The translations under genes were made by a program, and so were the position numbers. This document shows positions 61,867-64,000 of a stretch of DNA of 64,000 nt, in pieces. The notes under the pieces are model-generated. The model saw only the letters and a program-made list of their open reading frames with translations, was not told the DNA's origin and ran no database searches. Each line of letters starts with the position of its first letter. The stretch's first letter is position 1. The stretch spans positions 3,968,001-4,032,000 of the forward strand of contig JAAQVN010000001.1 of assembly GCA_011754535.1 (NCBI GenBank). The letters run 5' to 3'. This DNA is from Enterobacter asburiae (lineage in GTDB: Bacteria > Pseudomonadota > Gammaproteobacteria > Enterobacterales > Enterobacteriaceae).

Positions 61867-61998
61867 TCAACTCTTTGTATTAAGTGTAAAACAGTTGACT
61901 ACTATCGCAGCGTTGTACGGCGATAACAACCCATAAACGGCTCCGTTTCCCAGCAGAGTATGCTGAAAACCAGACCGTGCGACCGGTTTCTTATTCAT
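61867..61998 (-). CDS. yqgB: YqgB small protein in the speA leader
   Basis: 43 residues, easily missed. Starts [10 protein letters not shown] and ends [19 protein letters not shown], matching in length and C-terminal pattern the E. coli YqgB acid-related small protein. It ends 8 bp before the speA start, so translation is likely coupled. The longer open frame from 62073 has no good ribosome site that I can see. Confidence 0.8.
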   Translation of the reverse strand: MNKKPVARSGFQHTLLGNGAVYGLLSPYNAAIVVNCFTLNTKS

Positions 61999-62304
61999 AT
62001 CATTGTAAAACACGTATCCGAACTCTGTATGACAAGGTTCGGCGAAACCACGAGAAAACTCTTGTATTAACAAGAGCGCCCTTGTTCAGTTTTCACAAAG
62101 CGTGACCGGCCCTGGAATCCTGAGAAGCGCCGAGATGGGTATAACATCGGCAGGTTTGCAGACTAGAAATGCGGGTTGCGGGAATCAATTGCGCGCCAGA
62201 ACGGCAGCGCTGAATTAGCGGAAAACGATGGTTCATTATCTCGTATCACCTCCACGGCCGCCTCTGCTGAAACGGACCCCAAGCCAAAGCTAAAAGTTCA
62301 CTGC

Positions 62305-62559
62305 TTAACCCGGCTGGAAGTGGCGACACGATGAGGTCATCGAGCGCTTTTTTTGTATGAGCCGCGCGCCGCGTTTTATACCGAGAAGGGGGCTAAAAAG
62401 CAAAACAAAAATGCGCGGGTTGCCAGCGCCGTCAGGAAAAATTTCCAGCAGACATTTCAACGCAGTGAGAGATGAATCAAAAAAAACTGGAAATCGGGCG
62501 AAGAAGTGACCTAAAATAGCCATCCAGATGTTAATCCATCTATACTGATTAACACTCAT
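62305..62559 (-). CDS. Possible small protein (position of E. coli yqgD)
   Basis: 84-residue open frame, hydrophobic in its first half (INIWMAILGHFFARFPVFF) and basic at the end. It lies where E. coli has the small yqgD gene on the same strand, but I cannot confirm similarity. It overlaps the metK operators, which argues for caution. Confidence 0.3.
   Translation of the reverse strand: MSVNQYRWINIWMAILGHFFARFPVFFDSSLTALKCLLEIFPDGAGNPRIFVLLFSPLLGIKRGARLIQKKRSMTSSCRHFQPG
62526..62549. promoter_or_regulatory. Candidate MetJ boxes upstream of metK
   Basis: Three adjoining 8-bp units AGATGTTA, ATCCATCT and ATACTGAT match the MetJ consensus AGACGTCT at 5, 5 and 4 positions. metK is a known MetJ target, and tandem imperfect boxes are normal for it. 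Confidence 0.6.
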
Positions 62560-62661
62560 ACTGCCAGTGTCAAAAACCTGCAGGCCTTGGTAGAATTATC
62601 TCCTTTGGCTATTCCACACAGCAGCTTGAGCTAACCAAATTCCTCTTAGGTGAAATAAAAC

Positions 62662-63816
62662 ATGGCAAAACACCTGTTTACGTCCGAGTCCGTATCAGAA
62701 GGACATCCTGATAAAATTGCTGACCAAATCTCCGATGCGGTGCTGGATGCGATCCTGGCGCAGGATCCTAAAGCGCGCGTAGCGTGCGAAACCTATGTCA
62801 AAACCGGCATGGTTCTGGTTGGCGGTGAGATCACCACCAGCGCATGGGTTGATATCGAAGAGATCACCCGTAACACGGTGCGTGAGATCGGCTATGTGCA
62901 TTCTGATATGGGCTTTGATGCCAACTCCTGCGCGGTACTGAGCGCCATTGGCAAACAGTCTCCAGACATCAACCAGGGCGTTGACCGTGCCGATCCGCTG
63001 GAACAGGGCGCGGGCGACCAGGGCCTGATGTTCGGTTATGCAACCAACGAAACCGACGTGCTGATGCCGGCACCTGTGACCTACGCACACCGTCTGGTGC
63101 AGCGTCAGGCTGAAGTGCGTAAAAACGGCACCCTGCCGTGGCTGCGACCGGATGCGAAAAGCCAGGTAACCTTCCAGTACGACGACGGCAAAATTGTCGG
63201 CATCGATGCGGTGGTACTGTCTACTCAGCATGCCGAAGATATCGATCAGAAATCCCTGCAGGAAGCAGTGATGGAAGAGATCATCAAGCCGGTTCTGCCG
63301 ACCGAATGGCTGAGCTCCGCGACCAAATTCTTCATCAACCCAACCGGACGCTTCGTTATCGGCGGCCCAATGGGCGACTGCGGCCTGACCGGTCGTAAAA
63401 TCATCGTTGATACCTACGGCGGCATGGCCCGTCACGGCGGTGGTGCGTTCTCCGGTAAAGACCCGTCTAAAGTTGACCGTTCTGCGGCGTACGCAGCACG
63501 TTATGTGGCGAAAAACATCGTTGCTGCCGGCCTGGCCGACCGCTGTGAGATCCAGGTTTCCTACGCCATCGGCGTGGCTGAGCCAACCTCCATCATGGTT
63601 GAAACTTTCGGTACCGAGAAAGTGCCTTCAGAACAGCTGACCCTGCTGGTGCGCGAGTTCTTCGACCTGCGTCCATACGGCCTGATTCAGATGCTGGATC
63701 TGCTGCATCCAATCTACCAGGAAACCGCGGCGTACGGTCACTTTGGTCGTGAACATTTCCCATGGGAAAAAACCGACAAAGCCGCTCTGCTGCGTGAAGC
63801 TGCCGGTCTGAAATAA
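62662..63816 (+). CDS. metK: S-adenosylmethionine synthetase
   Basis: Makes SAM from methionine and ATP. 384 residues as in E. coli. ATP motif [18 protein letters not shown] at the N terminus (His14 and Asp16 region), [12 protein letters not shown], the phosphate loop [19 protein letters not shown], and the C-terminal [11 protein letters not shown]. Divergent from speA; SAM is also the propylamine source for spermidine, linking it to the neighbouring polyamine genes. Confidence 0.98.
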   Translation: MAKHLFTSESVSEGHPDKIADQISDAVLDAILAQDPKARVACETYVKTGMVLVGGEITTSAWVDIEEITRNTVREIGYVHSDMGFDANSCAVLSAIGKQSPDINQGVDRADPLEQGAGDQGLMFGYATNETDVLMPAPVTYAHRLVQRQAEVRKNGTLPWLRPDAKSQVTFQYDDGKIVGIDAVVLSTQHAEDIDQKSLQEAVMEEIIKPVLPTEWLSSATKFFINPTGRFVIGGPMGDCGLTGRKIIVDTYGGMARHGGGAFSGKDPSKVDRSAAYAARYVAKNIVAAGLADRCEIQVSYAIGVAEPTSIMVETFGTEKVPSEQLTLLVREFFDLRPYGLIQMLDLLHPIYQETAAYGHFGREHFPWEKTDKAALLREAAGLK

Positions 63817-63836
63817 TCGACTGACGCGCGCTTTAG

Positions 63837-63867
63837 ACAGGCCAGCCTTTGTGCTGGCCTTTTTTAT
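63837..63867 (+). terminator. Intrinsic terminator after metK
   Basis: AGGCCAGC CTTTGT GCTGGCCT followed by six T, 22 bp after the stop codon. Confidence 0.93.
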
Positions 63868-64000
63868 ATCGGGTGCCGGCCAAAAGCCGCGCGACTGGAA
63901 CCGATTACACCGCACCGAATATATTCTGCTTTCAGAATATTCTCTTTGCATGATCGCCTTTCTTCTGCTGTTACATTTCCTTTCAGTTAAGTCTGAAATG

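Larger units (their letters stand above)
61999..62661. other. Divergent regulatory region between yqgB-speA and metK
   Basis: 663 bp with the speA promoter on one side and metK operators at 62526-62549 on the other. One low-confidence minus-strand frame (62305-62559) is listed separately. No RNA gene was recognised. Confidence 0.6.

Overview
The window is a piece of a gammaproteobacterial, enterobacterial chromosome. From glyU onward the gene order follows the Escherichia coli 62-66 min region (ygeR/actS, idi, lysS, prfB, recJ, dsbC, xerD, fldB, cptA, sdhE, ygfZ, yqfA, bglA, ygfF, gcvPHT, ubiI, ubiH, pepP, ygfB, zapA, ssrS, fau, serA, rpiA, argP, yggE, argO, mscS, fbaA, pgk, epd, tktA, loiP, speB, speA, metK). 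Protein lengths match those of E. coli almost residue for residue. The accessory genes suggest Enterobacter or a close relative (Lelliottia, Kosakonia) rather than E. coli; this genus call is inference.

Layout. Positions 1-5100 are variable: a LysE-family exporter cut by the window edge, yjdJ/yjdI (elsewhere in E. coli), a small lipoprotein, an OmpA-type barrel with an IprA/YaiV-like regulator, and a two-domain protein whose N-terminal half resembles the galactose lectin LecA (PA-IL). This block stops at tRNA-Gly(CCC) glyU. Positions 5251-41815 are core: isoprenoid isomerisation, lysyl-tRNA synthetase, release factor 2 with its programmed +1 frameshift, RecJ/DsbC/XerD, the glycine cleavage system, late ubiquinone hydroxylases, 6S RNA, serine synthesis, lower glycolysis and transketolase. 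Two gene sets that I remember from E. coli are absent: the sbm/scp genes between argP and yggE, and the ygg/cmt genes between epd and tktA.

Positions 43055-58694, between loiP and speB, hold the main accessory system. Fourteen tightly packed minus-strand genes (57068 down to 44378) encode a complete upper and meta-cleavage aromatic pathway: Rieske ferredoxin, a roughly 100-residue protein, Rieske oxygenase alpha subunit, classical SDR, IclR regulator, type I extradiol dioxygenase, FAD ferredoxin reductase, MFS transporter, cupin, alpha/beta hydrolase, an SDR that has lost its catalytic Tyr and Lys, an aspartate-dehydrogenase-like protein, aldehyde dehydrogenase and a thiamine-diphosphate enzyme. 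An OprD-type porin lies on one side and a second, divergent MFS transporter on the other. The 411-bp divergent promoter region carries three copies of a GTTTCA-N4-TGAAAC type palindrome, the likely operators of the IclR regulator. No usual lower-pathway hydratase, aldolase or oxygenase beta subunit is present, so the substrate and end products are not those of a textbook pathway.

The window also carries two families of intergenic palindromic repeats: nine copies of a CCCTCTCCC/GGGAGAGGG element and four copies of a GCCGGGTGGCGC-type REP. The window ends just after metK. No CRISPR array, prophage or insertion sequence was seen.
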